A stretch of 64,000 bases of DNA from JASGDN01 sp049840815 (GCA_049840815.1 JASGJI010000007.1:186001-250000), one strand, 5' to 3'. Counted from the stretch's first letter, positions 40,659 to 49,774 are shown. Translations and numbers: made by a program. Notes: generated from the sequence alone by a model not told the origin.

Positions 40659-41336
40659 ATGGCGGCTATCTACGCGCATCGCGGCGCATCGAAGGAGTTT
40701 CCGGAGAACACGATCGCGGCCTTCCGGCGGGCGGTCGAACTCGGCGTGCCGGGGATCGAGCTGGATGTGCACCTCTCGAAGGATGGCGTGCCGGTGGTGC
40801 TCCACGACGAGACCGTCGATCGCACGACCGGGCATACCGGCGACGTCACGTCGTTCACGGTCGCCGAACTCGCCGCGATGGATGCCGGCGGTGGCGAAGG
40901 CATTCCGACACTCGCGCAGGTCATTGATGTGGTGGAGGGGAAGGTCCGCCTCAACATCGAAGTCAAGGCTGCGGAGGCCGCCGATGCCGTGCTGGAGCTG
41001 GTGAAGGAACGTCCTGCGCTCGATTGGGCGATCTCCTCCTTTGTCTGGGACGTCCTTCGGCATGCGCGTGGCACCAGTGAGGATGCCGCGCTCTGGCCGC
41101 TGACTATCGGCGCGACGGAGGACGCGATTGCGCTGGCCCAGGAGATCGGTGCGACGCAGCTGAACCTGCTCGACCAGGCCGTGGACGCCGACATCGTGCG
41201 ATTCCTGCTCGACCTGGGGATCGAAAGCTGGATCTGGACCGTCAACGATCCGGATCGCGCCGCGGCCCTGATCGAGTGGGGTGTGACGGGCATCTGCACG
41301 GACGATCCATCGCTCATGCTCGAGCGTCTCGGGTAG
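40659..41336 (+). CDS. Glycerophosphodiester phosphodiesterase
   Basis: 225 residues of the GDPD fold: AHRGASKEFPENTIAAF, GIELDVHLSKDGVPVVLHDETVDRTT (given in overlapping parts: GIELDVHLSKDG and VVLHDETVDRTT) supply the His, Glu and Asp residues for metal and catalysis; IWTVNDPDRAA and GICTDDP complete it. It releases glycerol-3-phosphate from deacylated phospholipids. No signal peptide is seen, so it is cytoplasmic. GAGGAGG precedes the ATG. It is divergent from hspR. Confidence 0.92.
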   Translation: MAAIYAHRGASKEFPENTIAAFRRAVELGVPGIELDVHLSKDGVPVVLHDETVDRTTGHTGDVTSFTVAELAAMDAGGGEGIPTLAQVIDVVEGKVRLNIEVKAAEAADAVLELVKERPALDWAISSFVWDVLRHARGTSEDAALWPLTIGATEDAIALAQEIGATQLNLLDQAVDADIVRFLLDLGIESWIWTVNDPDRAAALIEWGVTGICTDDPSLMLERLG

Positions 41337-41477
41337 CGGGTGTCCAAAAGGTTGAGCGCGATGGGTTCCGCACGCATAATTCCTGCATGATGACCAAGAG
41401 CGAGATCCATCGCGCCTCCGCCACGTCAAACTCAGTCGCATCGACGTCGTTCGCATCCCGCGTCCGGATGAGCCGAC

Positions 41478-42122
41478 ATGGCTAACTGGATCACGACGGC
41501 GCGCCTTGCGCTGCTGTTCGTCGTCATCTGGCTGATCTACGTCGGCTCGGTGCCGGTGATCGAAGCGTGCATGCTGTTGATCATCGTCGTCTTCGCGAGC
41601 GACGGGATCGACGGCTGGGTTGCACGCAAGCGCAACGAGACATCGACGTTCGGCGCCATCTACGACATCACCGGCGATCGCATCGTCGAGGTGTCGCTCT
41701 GGATCGTCTTCTCCGATATGGGGCTGATTCCGGTGTGGGTGCCGCTGATGGTTGCGACGCGCGGATTCGTGGTAGATGGCATCCGCTCGATCTCGTACAG
41801 CCACGGCATGACGGCGTTCGGCTCCTCCAACATGATGCGGTCCGCCTTCACGACGTGGCTGACGGCAGGTCGCTTCATGCGTGGCTTCTATGGCTGGGCG
41901 AAGGCGGCGGGATTCGTCTTCCTCACCGGTCTCGCCGGGGAGCGACGGCTCGATACGGACGGAACCTTCCTCGGGTGGCTCTACTCGTGGTCGGTGGTTC
42001 ACTGGATCGGCTGGTTCCTGGTCTGGGCGGCCGTCGCATTGACCGTGATTCGCGCCCTCCCTGTCATCTTCGACTCGTTCGCCTTCCGCCGCGAATACGA
42101 AGAAGGAAAGCCGCCGTCGTGA
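41478..42122 (+). CDS. CDP-alcohol phosphatidyltransferase
   Basis: 214 residues, about six membrane helices. The signature D-G-x2-A-R-x8-G-x3-D-x3-D is complete: DGWVARKRN then GAIYDITGD. It joins a CDP-diacylglycerol phosphatidyl group to an alcohol such as glycerol-3-phosphate or inositol phosphate; which one cannot be told. The acyltransferase 75 bp downstream recalls the pgsA-patA order of mycobacterial phosphatidylinositol mannoside genes. Confidence 0.88.
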   Translation: MANWITTARLALLFVVIWLIYVGSVPVIEACMLLIIVVFASDGIDGWVARKRNETSTFGAIYDITGDRIVEVSLWIVFSDMGLIPVWVPLMVATRGFVVDGIRSISYSHGMTAFGSSNMMRSAFTTWLTAGRFMRGFYGWAKAAGFVFLTGLAGERRLDTDGTFLGWLYSWSVVHWIGWFLVWAAVALTVIRALPVIFDSFAFRREYEEGKPPS

Positions 42123-42197
42123 TGAAGGTCCGGACCTGGGGGGAGGACGGCCTGCTTCACACACTGCGCGCGCTGCACCGCGATCGGATGGTGCGAC

Positions 42198-43307
42198 GTG
42201 GCTGACCTCAAGCCTGACAAGGGAACATCGCCCACATTCCGCAAGGAGGAGCGACACGAGTTCCGCTACCAGTTGAGCATCGCGCTTGCGCGTGTGCTCT
42301 CGTGGCTGACGTGGGCGGTGCCCTTGCCTCTGCGCCTTCGGTTTGCCGATCTCGTTGGTCTGGCCTTCTATCGGTTTGCACCGACGTACCGGGCTAATGT
42401 GGACGCCAACGTGCGGCAGGTGATGGGTGAGAGCAGTTCCGACGGCGAGGTGCGTCGGCTCAATCGCTCGATCTTCCGGACGAGTGGTCGTAATTTCGCG
42501 GACCTCCTGACGATGCCCCGTTGGAATGCGGAGTATTTCGCGCGGAATCTCTCGGTGGGCACGGGGTCGTGGAGCATCATCGACCGGGCACGGGAGCAGG
42601 GAAACGGCGTCATTCTCATCACCTGCCATGTCGGATGCTTCGATTTCATCGGGCAGGCCCTTGGACGTCGGGGATACCCACTCACCATCGTCACCGGGCG
42701 GACGACCTCACGCTTCATCTTCGATGGCGTGACCTGGCTTCGGAGCTCGAGTGGCAACCACATGGTCGAGCCGACACCAGCTGGCGTTCGCCACACCTAC
42801 CGAGCGCTCAAACGCAACGAGGTGGCCGTGTTTGTCACCGACCGCGACTTCTTCCAGAATGGGCGGCCCGTGACGTTCTTCGGGAAGCGCACGACGCTGC
42901 CGCCGGGTGCCGTCCGCATTGCGCGGGATACCGGTGCGACCGTCATCCCGATCGTGAGCGAGCGAGCGGGATTGCGGCATCGCATTCACATCTTCGATCC
43001 CTTCACCATCGAGAAGACGCGCGATATCGACGCGGACATCGATCACGGTATCGAACAGGTGGCTGCGGCGCTGGAGCGGGGGATCGGAGCGCACCTGGAT
43101 CAGTGGGCGATGTTCCAGCGGGTGTGGCCGGAGCGTCCTGCGGGGCCGATTCAGGTCTTCCCACCGGGATCGCCACTGGAAAGCGAAATCCTGGAGCGGG
43201 TGGCCTCCGTGTTGCCGGAGCGCAAACGCAGCCGGAAGCGCCGGGCCGCGACGTGGCCATTCGCCCGTCTCCGCGATCTCTGGCGGATGGCGAGACGAAA
43301 GGCGTGA
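42198..43307 (+). CDS. LpxL/PatA-like membrane acyltransferase
   Basis: 369 residues of the lysophospholipid/LABLAT acyltransferase family. The catalytic H-x4-D is HVGCFD; later conserved motifs are VFVTDRDFFQNGRPVTFFG and LPPGAVRIARDTGA. A C-terminal basic tail (RKRSRKRR) is unusual. Family members acylate lipid A or phosphatidylinositol mannosides; Chloroflexota lack typical lipid A, so a PatA-like glycolipid role is more likely (inference). Start GTG at 42198 with a weak binding site. Confidence 0.82.
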   Translation: MADLKPDKGTSPTFRKEERHEFRYQLSIALARVLSWLTWAVPLPLRLRFADLVGLAFYRFAPTYRANVDANVRQVMGESSSDGEVRRLNRSIFRTSGRNFADLLTMPRWNAEYFARNLSVGTGSWSIIDRAREQGNGVILITCHVGCFDFIGQALGRRGYPLTIVTGRTTSRFIFDGVTWLRSSSGNHMVEPTPAGVRHTYRALKRNEVAVFVTDRDFFQNGRPVTFFGKRTTLPPGAVRIARDTGATVIPIVSERAGLRHRIHIFDPFTIEKTRDIDADIDHGIEQVAAALERGIGAHLDQWAMFQRVWPERPAGPIQVFPPGSPLESEILERVASVLPERKRSRKRRAATWPFARLRDLWRMARRKA

Positions 43308-43310
43308 GAA

Positions 43311-43340
43311 ACCCCGCCCGGTCTGCGATCCGGACGGGGT
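43311..43340 (+). terminator. Terminator after the acyltransferase
   Basis: Stem ACCCCG-c-CCGG against CCGG-a-CGGGGT with an eight-base loop, directly after the stop. Confidence 0.65.
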
Positions 43341-43380
43341 ACTTCGGCATGCTTCGAGTGCGCGAGGTGAATTACAGCTG

Positions 43381-43536
43381 AGTTCGAAAGAGTTGCCGTC
43401 CTCCGTAGCGGGTCAGCTCGTCTGACCCAGCAGCCGCATCGATCCGGCGAAGCCGGATATCGCGGAACGGTTCCTGAACCTAGGATTGGCCTTCGGCCAA
43501 TGGCGCAGACGAGCTGCGCCGCTACGGTCTCGAACT
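43381..43536. repeat. BIME-like element: two inverted GTAG hairpins in a multi-hairpin block
   Basis: CCGTAGCGG (43403-43411) pairs with CCGCTACGG (43519-43527), and AGTTCGA (43381-43387) with TCGAACT (43530-43536). Just inside each end, GTAGC is followed by a hairpin with identical loop CTCGT: GGGTCAG/CTGACCC on the left and, inverted, GGCGCAG/CTGCGCC on the right. The two copies differ by compensatory pair changes. Two more hairpins (ATCCGGC-gaa-GCCGGAT and ATTGGCC-ttc-GGCCAAT) lie between. A GTAG foot plus hairpin is the hallmark of REP sequences mobilised by RAYT transposases. Confidence 0.55.
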
Positions 43537-43541
43537 GGGCT

Positions 43542-44033
43542 CTAGCGGTAGTTCTCGAACTGGAGCGCCACCGGGTAGTCCTCCGCGCGGAGGGCGGCGA
43601 TGACGGCCTGGAGGTCATCCCGGCTCTTTGCCTGCACGCGCACGGCGTCGCCCTGAATCTGCGGCGTCACCTTCTTGAACTCGTCGCGGATGCGCTTCAC
43701 GATCTTCTTCGCGACCTCATCGTTGATGCCTTCCTTGAGGACGATCACTTGGCGCTGGCGGCCGCCGGATGCGTTCTCGCGATCCTTGTAGTCGAGGATC
43801 TTGAGCGAGAGCTTGCGGCTGATCAGCTTCGATTCGAGGATATCCTTGACGGCGTCGAGGCTGTATTCCGTCTCGGTGTTGATCGTGATGTCCTTGTCGG
43901 TCAGGTCGATCTCGGTCTTTGTATCCTTGAGGTCGTATCGCTGGCTCACCTCGCGGCTGGTCTGGTCAACCGCGTTGCGGAGCTCCTGCCGGTCGAACTT
44001 CGAGACGATGTCAAACGATGATGCAGATGCCAC
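43542..44033 (-). CDS. yajQ: YajQ family nucleotide-binding protein (DUF520)
   Basis: 163 residues, the usual length. It starts MASASSFDIVSKFDRQELRNA and has QRYDLKDTKTEIDL, ESKLISRKLSLKILD and the C-terminal DDLQAVIAALRAEDYPVALQFENYR region typical of YajQ (in parts: DDLQAVIAALR, VALQFENYR). Two ferredoxin-like domains are expected; some members bind cyclic di-GMP. GGAGA precedes the GTG at 44033. Confidence 0.93.
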   Translation of the reverse strand: MASASSFDIVSKFDRQELRNAVDQTSREVSQRYDLKDTKTEIDLTDKDITINTETEYSLDAVKDILESKLISRKLSLKILDYKDRENASGGRQRQVIVLKEGINDEVAKKIVKRIRDEFKKVTPQIQGDAVRVQAKSRDDLQAVIAALRAEDYPVALQFENYR

Positions 44034-44083
44034 GGTACCGTTCTCCTTCCATACGTCGATAGGGTAAGAGTGTAACAAACGTC

Positions 44084-45187
44084 ATGAATCAGTCCCGAGA
44101 AACGAGCATTGGGCAGGCGCCCCCCGCCGGACAGTCGCTCTCCCAGAGCCTGCTTTCTGTGCCCATCTTCTACAAGGTGCTGGTCGCCAACATGGTGATC
44201 GTCCTCGTGGGGGCAATTGCGGGTACGTGGGTGACGGCTCGTGTGGTGACGAGTCCCGGACACTCGCCGAACCCGTGGCTCATTCTCGTCTTCGTGGCGG
44301 TCGGGTTTGCCCTCAGCGCCGTGGTGAACGTCATTGTCCTCCGCGCGGCGTTCCAACCCATCGACAGCCTGGAGCGCGTTGCCGATGCCGTTCGCCAGGG
44401 CGATCTGTCGGCACGTGCCACGCCGAACACGTTCGGCGATCCCCAGCTTGCCCGGCTCGCGGAGACCTTCAACGACACCCTGGGACGACTCCAGCAGGAT
44501 CAGGAGCAGCTTCGACGTCTGGCGGTGCAGGTGATCGGGGCGCAGGAGGATGAGCGGAAGCGCATCGCCCGCGAGTTGCACGACGATACCGCGCAGATCC
44601 TCTTCGCGCAGTTGCTGAGCATCGCCGGCATGAAGTCGGCTCCCCCCGATGCCATTGCCGCACAGGTCGATCAGCTCGAAGCGATGACGGTAGAGGCGAT
44701 CGAGGCTGTGCGACGGCTCGCCCTTGAGCTCCGTCCTCCCGCCCTCGACGACCTGGGATTGCGGGAAGCACTGGAGGGCCTCACCCAGCGCTACTCCGAG
44801 CAGATGGGTACCTGCGTTGAGTTTCGGACCAGTGGGCTGCGGGAACGGCTCGACCCCGCCGTCGAACTTGTGCTCTACCGCGTCGCCCAGGAAGCCCTTA
44901 CGAACGCCGCCAAGCACGCGCGCGCGCAGCATGTGACGGTTTCCGTGGACCGGAACGACGGCATCGTGACCCTTGGCGTGCAGGACGATGGCATCGGCTT
45001 TTCGAAGGATCTCCGCAGTGTCGACGAGCGTCGCGGACTGGGGCTCGGGCTCTTCGGCATGGAAGAACGTGTCATGCTTGTCGGTGGCACACTCAGCATC
45101 TCGCGCGTCGGGGACGCTGGCGGCACCAAGATTCGCGCCACCATCCCGCTGCCCCGCGATGGCGCCCAAGAAGGAACGATTGCATGA
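44084..45187 (+). CDS. NarL-type sensor histidine kinase
   Basis: 367 residues. Two membrane helices (about 27-50 and 63-85) with a very short extracellular loop, a HAMP-like linker, a HisKA_3 domain with the phosphoacceptor in ERKRIARELHDDTAQ, and an HATPase domain with ALTNAAKHARA (N box) and VQDDGIGF (G box). The tiny external loop suggests sensing within the membrane or through a partner. Its stop overlaps the response-regulator ATG by four bases. Confidence 0.93.
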   Translation: MNQSRETSIGQAPPAGQSLSQSLLSVPIFYKVLVANMVIVLVGAIAGTWVTARVVTSPGHSPNPWLILVFVAVGFALSAVVNVIVLRAAFQPIDSLERVADAVRQGDLSARATPNTFGDPQLARLAETFNDTLGRLQQDQEQLRRLAVQVIGAQEDERKRIARELHDDTAQILFAQLLSIAGMKSAPPDAIAAQVDQLEAMTVEAIEAVRRLALELRPPALDDLGLREALEGLTQRYSEQMGTCVEFRTSGLRERLDPAVELVLYRVAQEALTNAAKHARAQHVTVSVDRNDGIVTLGVQDDGIGFSKDLRSVDERRGLGLGLFGMEERVMLVGGTLSISRVGDAGGTKIRATIPLPRDGAQEGTIA

Positions 45188-45867
45188 CAGACAGCCAGAC
45201 AGCGCCGCACCGGATCACGATCCTCCTCGCCGATGACCACGGCATTGTCCGGGCGGGACTTCGTGCCTTGCTGGAATCGCAACCGGACATGGTCGTGGTG
45301 GGGGAGGCCGCCGATGGCCCGACGGCGATCGCCGAAACGAAGCGGTTGATCCCGGACGTCGTGGTCTCGGACCTCTCGATGCCCGGCGGTGGGCTGGAGA
45401 CGATTCGCGAGATCAATGCCCTCGGGGTGCCGACGCGCGTGCTGGTGCTGACGGTGCACGCGGAGGAACGTTATCTGCTCCCGGTGCTGGAAGTCGGAGG
45501 ATCGGGGTACGTACGCAAGGCCAGCGCTCATACGGACCTGCTCGAGGCGATCAGGACAGTGGGGCGGGGAGAAGTCTTCCTCGATCCCGCCGCGACGAAG
45601 ACGCTGCTGCGAGGGTATCTCGGGCGGGTGAGTAGCGGCGACGAACTCGACCTGCATGAGGTGCTGTCCGACCGCGAGCGGGAGGTGGTGAAGCTGACGG
45701 CGGAAGGGAATACCGCCCAGCAGGCCGCCGACGTGCTTTCCCTCTCACCGAAGACGGTGGAGACCTATCGCCATCGCGCAATGCAGAAGCTGGGGCTGAC
45801 GAACCGTGCCGAACTGGTGCGGTATGCCTTGCGGGCGGGCCTGCTCACCACAGATCCAGACTCATAG
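45184..45867 (+). CDS. NarL/FixJ-type response regulator
   Basis: 227 residues. Receiver domain with LLADDHGIVRAGL, phosphoacceptor Asp in VVVSDLSMPG, and Lys in YVRKASA; C-terminal LuxR helix-turn-helix LSDREREVVKL then KTVETYRHRAMQKLGL. Partner of the overlapping kinase. Target genes are unknown. The following 270 bp hold no gene. Confidence 0.93.
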   Translation: MTDSQTAPHRITILLADDHGIVRAGLRALLESQPDMVVVGEAADGPTAIAETKRLIPDVVVSDLSMPGGGLETIREINALGVPTRVLVLTVHAEERYLLPVLEVGGSGYVRKASAHTDLLEAIRTVGRGEVFLDPAATKTLLRGYLGRVSSGDELDLHEVLSDREREVVKLTAEGNTAQQAADVLSLSPKTVETYRHRAMQKLGLTNRAELVRYALRAGLLTTDPDS

Positions 45868-46139
45868 CAGTACCGTATACGGATAGCCCGTCAGGAAAAA
45901 CCCTACAGGGTCCGCTTGGGAGTACGCATCATCCCCGGCTCACATAATGGGCCGCCGCGCGATACACTCAGGGGCGTAGCAGCTCCGACGAACTCCCGTC
46001 CGCTTTGGCCGTCATCGCCGCCTTTCGCTGCTACCCAGTAGACCACATCGGTGCTCCCGAAACGTCGCGCACGGGCCGGGTACGGCAAGCCTGCATCGTG
46101 CGTTACGTCCCGATCTTCACAACGAATGGTGTCAACTTC

Positions 46140-46658
46140 ATGAGCAAGAGTGCAGTCCACCCCGGATGGCTCCTGGCCGAGGCCCATGCGGCAGTGCCAA
46201 CGCGTGAAACCGAGGAGTCGATTCGCTTCGGCGCGTTCATGCAGTTGCTTCGGACCGCCGGTGCCCTCGATCGCGCCGCCTCTGATGCGCTCTCCGATCT
46301 CGATCTGACAGCGGGGGCGTTCGGTGCGCTGGTGGAACTCGCTGAGGTGGGAGATCGGGGAATCGCTCCGTCCGAACTCGCCCGCAAGCTCGCGGTCGCC
46401 CGGCGGACCGCGACGCTCTACGTGGACATCCTTGCTCGCCAGGGATGGGCGGTCCGGGAGGCCCATCCGGATGACCGCCGCATGGTGCTCGCACGCCTGA
46501 CCCCGACGGGGATCGATCTGCTGGAGGAGCTTGGCGAGGCCTACAAGCGACGCTTGTCGTTGCTGCTGGGCGACATGTCCCCCCTTCAGGCGGAGCGTTT
46601 GCGGCAGCTGCTGTCATTGATCCCGACCGATGGCAGCGTCGTCATTCCCACGAACTGA
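46140..46658 (+). CDS. MarR-family transcriptional regulator
   Basis: 172 residues with a winged helix: LTAGAFGALVELAEVGDRG, PSELARKLAVARRTATLYVDIL (recognition helix) and the wing REAHPDDRRMVLARLTPTG. Flanking helices suit dimerisation. Ligand and target unknown. No clear ribosome-binding site precedes the ATG. It converges on glgX across a very long terminator stem. Confidence 0.85.
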   Translation: MSKSAVHPGWLLAEAHAAVPTRETEESIRFGAFMQLLRTAGALDRAASDALSDLDLTAGAFGALVELAEVGDRGIAPSELARKLAVARRTATLYVDILARQGWAVREAHPDDRRMVLARLTPTGIDLLEELGEAYKRRLSLLLGDMSPLQAERLRQLLSLIPTDGSVVIPTN

Positions 46659-46666
46659 TCGCACCG

Positions 46667-46725
46667 ACGAGAGACACAGGAAGGCGGCCGGTCGCATTGA
46701 CCGGCCGCCTTCCTGTGTCTCTCGT
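46667..46725. terminator. Long bidirectional terminator between marR and glgX
   Basis: Perfect stem of about 27 bp around a five-base loop GCATT (left arm begins ACGAGAGACACAGG, ends GGCCGGTC). Confidence 0.9.
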
Positions 46726-46740
46726 TGCTGGGTCCGGCAA

Positions 46741-48924
46741 TCAGGCCCCGTCGTCTTCGGTCCCCTCGCAGAGGAGGACCGTCCGAGATGGAATGATCAG
46801 CTCCGCGCGCTCCGGATGGATCGCGTCGGATTGACCACGAGCATCGTTCGTGTCGACAAGGACGCGCCAGTGGGTGAACTCTTCGCCACGACTCACGTCC
46901 GGCAATGTGAATGGAACGTCCACCTCGGCGGCATTGAAGACCATCAGCATGGTCGGACTCGTGAGTGGGGTGCCGTCGTCAGCGAGTTCCTGCAGGGTAT
47001 TGCCGGAGATGCGCAACGCCATCGCACGGAAGGATGCATCGAACCAGTTGCCATCGGCCATCTCACCGCCATCCGGGCGGAACCAGGTGAGGTCTTTCAT
47101 CTCGCCCGGCTCCGTGGGCTGGCCGCGCAGATACTGGCGCAGACGGAGGATCGGGAAGTCCTGGCGCGTCTGGACGGCCCGCGTCACGAAATCGAGGAAC
47201 GCTTCGTCGCGCTCGGAGGGGTTCCAGGCGTACCAGCTGATCGGGTCATCCTGGCAGTAGGCGTTGTTGTTGCCGTCCTGGGTGCGACCGATCTCGTCGC
47301 CACCACAGATCATCGGAACCCCCTGCGAGAAGAGCAGGAACGCCATCAGGTTGCGTCGCTGCCGGTCACGCAGGTCGAGAATCTCGACGTCATCGGTCGG
47401 GCCTTCCGCGCCGTAGTTCGCCGAGATGTTGTGGTCGTTGCCGTCGCGGTTGTCCTCTCCGTTTGCCTCGTTATGCTTCTCCGTATAGCTCACGAGGTCG
47501 GCGAGGGTGAACCCGTCATGCGTGGTGATGAGGTTGATGCTGGCGCGCGGTCGTCGCCCTCCTGCCTCATAGAGGTCGGAGGAGCCGGAAAGCCGGTAGC
47601 CTACATCCGCCAGGCCGGCGCTGTTCGTCTGCCACAGCGTGCGCACGCCATCGCGGAAACGGTCGTTCCACTCGGACCAGATCAGCGGGAAGTTCCCGAC
47701 CTGGTAACCGCCTTCACCGATGTCCCATGGCTCGGCGATCAGCTTCACGCGGGAGAGCACCGGATCCTGGTGGATCGCATCGAAGAAGCCGCCGTGAGAG
47801 TCGAACGACACGTGCTCGCGACCGAGCGTCGCGGCAAGGTCGAAGCGGAAGCCATCGACGTGCATCTCCTCCACCCAGTAGCGGAGGCTGTCCGTGACGA
47901 GCTTCAGGACTTGCGGATGGGCAAGATTCAGGCTGTTTCCAGTCCCCGTGAGATCCATGTAGTAGCGGGGCTTGTCGGGAAGCAGGCGGTAGTAGGTGGT
48001 GTTGTCGAGACCGCGGAACGAGAGCGTCGGCCCGAGGTGATTCCCCTCGCAGGAGTGGTTGAAGACCACATCCAGGATGACCTCGATCCCTGCTGCATGC
48101 AGGGCCTTCACCATGTTCCGGAACTCGTTGACCTGCGCCCCGGCGGTGGCATCGGTGGCGTATCGCCCCTCCGGTGAGAAGAATCCCAGCGTGCTGTAGC
48201 CCCAGTAGTTCGTCAGCCCCTTGTTGACGAGGAACTGATCGTCGACAAACGCATGCACGGGCAGGAGCTCGACCGCGGTCACGCCGATGCGCTTCAGGTG
48301 GTCGATCGCGGCAGGGTGGGCGAGTCCGCTGTAGGTGCCACGAATGGCCTCCGGAATGTCCGGGTGCTGCTGGGTGAAGCCCTTGACATGGACCTCGTAG
48401 AGGACAGTCTCCTCCCACGTCCGGTCGAGCAGGACGTCGCCTTCCCAGTCGAAGGCGGGGTCGACAACGATGGCCTTGGGCATCGCCGCATCGCTCGGAG
48501 TCTCGTCCAGCGAGAGATCATCCTCCGGGTCTGCGAAGTCGTAGGAGTAGACCGATGGATCCCAGGTGATGCGTCCGTGAATGGCCTTCGCATAGGGATC
48601 AAGCAGCAATTTGGCGGAGTTGAAGCGCAGTCCATGTTCCGGGTTGAATGGACCATAGGCGCGAATGCCGTACAGCGTTCCCGGTCCAACCCCATCCAGA
48701 TAGCCATGCCAGACACGCGTCGTGCGTTCCGGGAGGCGGAATGTTCGGGAGGGGGCGTCCTCCCCGTCCTCGAAGAGGCAGATTTCGATGGCCTCGGCGG
48801 CTTCCGAGAAGACTGCGAAGTTCGTGCCGTTTCCGTCCCACGATGACCCAAGCGGATAGGGGCGACCCGGGCGGATGCGCGCAGGCTCTTGATGGCGGGA
48901 CATTGGGATGGAGTCGCCTCTCAT
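46741..48924 (-). CDS. glgX: Glycogen debranching enzyme GlgX (GH13)
   Basis: About 727 residues. An N-terminal CBM48 domain (RPYPLGSSWDGNGTNFAVFS) precedes the GH13 barrel: VILDVVFNHS (region I), DGFRFDLAATLG with the nucleophile Asp (II), LIAEPWDIG with the acid/base Glu (III), and INLITTHDGFTL (IV). NNAYCQDD is typical of the isoamylase/TreX/GlgX group, which cleaves alpha-1,6 branches of trimmed glycogen. The ATG at 48903 is an alternative start seven residues in. It faces the glgE-treS-mak genes. Confidence 0.94.
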   Translation of the reverse strand: MRGDSIPMSRHQEPARIRPGRPYPLGSSWDGNGTNFAVFSEAAEAIEICLFEDGEDAPSRTFRLPERTTRVWHGYLDGVGPGTLYGIRAYGPFNPEHGLRFNSAKLLLDPYAKAIHGRITWDPSVYSYDFADPEDDLSLDETPSDAAMPKAIVVDPAFDWEGDVLLDRTWEETVLYEVHVKGFTQQHPDIPEAIRGTYSGLAHPAAIDHLKRIGVTAVELLPVHAFVDDQFLVNKGLTNYWGYSTLGFFSPEGRYATDATAGAQVNEFRNMVKALHAAGIEVILDVVFNHSCEGNHLGPTLSFRGLDNTTYYRLLPDKPRYYMDLTGTGNSLNLAHPQVLKLVTDSLRYWVEEMHVDGFRFDLAATLGREHVSFDSHGGFFDAIHQDPVLSRVKLIAEPWDIGEGGYQVGNFPLIWSEWNDRFRDGVRTLWQTNSAGLADVGYRLSGSSDLYEAGGRRPRASINLITTHDGFTLADLVSYTEKHNEANGEDNRDGNDHNISANYGAEGPTDDVEILDLRDRQRRNLMAFLLFSQGVPMICGGDEIGRTQDGNNNAYCQDDPISWYAWNPSERDEAFLDFVTRAVQTRQDFPILRLRQYLRGQPTEPGEMKDLTWFRPDGGEMADGNWFDASFRAMALRISGNTLQELADDGTPLTSPTMLMVFNAAEVDVPFTLPDVSRGEEFTHWRVLVDTNDARGQSDAIHPERAELIIPSRTVLLCEGTEDDGA

Positions 48925-48930
48925 GCACGA

Positions 48931-48966
48931 AACGACCAGACGACGCAGCGGCGTCGCCTGGTCGTT
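48931..48966 (-). terminator. Terminator after the 70-residue gene
   Basis: AACGACCAG-a-CGACGC pairs with GCGTCG-c-CTGGTCGTT around a four-base loop. Confidence 0.7.
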
Positions 48967-48995
48967 GCAGATGGTGCCAACGGAGTCAGCCCGTC

Positions 48996-49208
48996 CTAGG
49001 GCTTCGGGTCGAAGGCATCGTCGTTTGCGGGGGTGGTGAATTCGTCGACCTCGTCGATCAGCTGCACCTGGATCAACTCGAACTGGTCGTCACCCGGTTC
49101 CGACAGGAGTTCCTCCTGGGCAGCCTGCGCGGCGGAGGCTGCGGTTTCGGCATCGATGATCGCCGTCTTTTCTTCTCCGCTCGCGAGGTATCGGACTTCG
49201 TACTTCAT
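48996..49208 (-). CDS. Small acidic protein
   Basis: 70 residues starting MKYEVRYLASGEEKTAIIDA, with an amphipathic Ala-rich helix and an acidic tail ending FDPKP. AGGAG precedes the ATG. Translation overlaps the upstream anchored-protein gene by four bases, so the two are coupled. No family recognised with confidence. Confidence 0.6.
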   Translation of the reverse strand: MKYEVRYLASGEEKTAIIDAETAASAAQAAQEELLSEPGDDQFELIQVQLIDEVDEFTTPANDDAFDPKP

Positions 49209-49774
49209 GCAGTGATGCTCCTGTGGGCGCCGCCTTCTTTGGCGGCGGGTGTGCCAGAACTGGTGATGGCAGTGAGTTCGTGTGCTGCCTCAGCCATCGA
49301 GGCAGCGGCCTGATCGAAAGAGGGTATCAGATCGGCGATGCCGGAGAAGTCGAACCGGCTTAGCGCATCTCTCGCCGCCCCGATGGCCTGCAGCGCCTCG
49401 TCGGTCGCGGTCTGCACCTGAGCATCGAGGTCGGCGAACCGGGCTGGCACCGGCGTGGCCCTACGGAGGTCCGCCATCTCGGCGGCCAGCGCCTCGACGT
49501 GCGACCCCCGCCGGTTCAACTCCAGCACATTGCGGCTGTGGGTCGAAACAAGCGTCGAGATCGCCTGCAGCTCATCATTCATCGCCAGAACGCGGACGCC
49601 AATGGTGTCGACGTAGGCTTGTTCATCCGTGGTCAGGGCGTCCGACGCCGGGGGCGGAGCCATGACATCGCCGCCGTTGGCAAAGAGCGCAAGGATCGCG
49701 CCGCCAACGATAGAGAGGACGAGCAGCAGTGCCAGACGGGCAACGAGCGGGTCGGGTGTGCGTGAGGAGTTCAT
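49205..49774 (-). CDS. Membrane-anchored helical protein of unknown function
   Basis: 189 residues: a short cytoplasmic start, one membrane helix (LVARLALLLVLSIVGGAILA), then an Ala-rich extracytoplasmic region predicted to be helical or coiled-coil (about 50-180). No catalytic motif is seen. Coupled with the 70-residue gene and divergent from glgE. Confidence 0.6.
   Translation of the reverse strand: MNSSRTPDPLVARLALLLVLSIVGGAILALFANGGDVMAPPPASDALTTDEQAYVDTIGVRVLAMNDELQAISTLVSTHSRNVLELNRRGSHVEALAAEMADLRRATPVPARFADLDAQVQTATDEALQAIGAARDALSRFDFSGIADLIPSFDQAAASMAEAAHELTAITSSGTPAAKEGGAHRSITA

Noticed and set aside
40571..42629. Long minus-strand extension of the hspR frame
   Set aside because: Runs antisense through the glycerophosphodiesterase and phosphatidyltransferase genes. 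The MerR start and ribosome-binding site place the real start at 40562.
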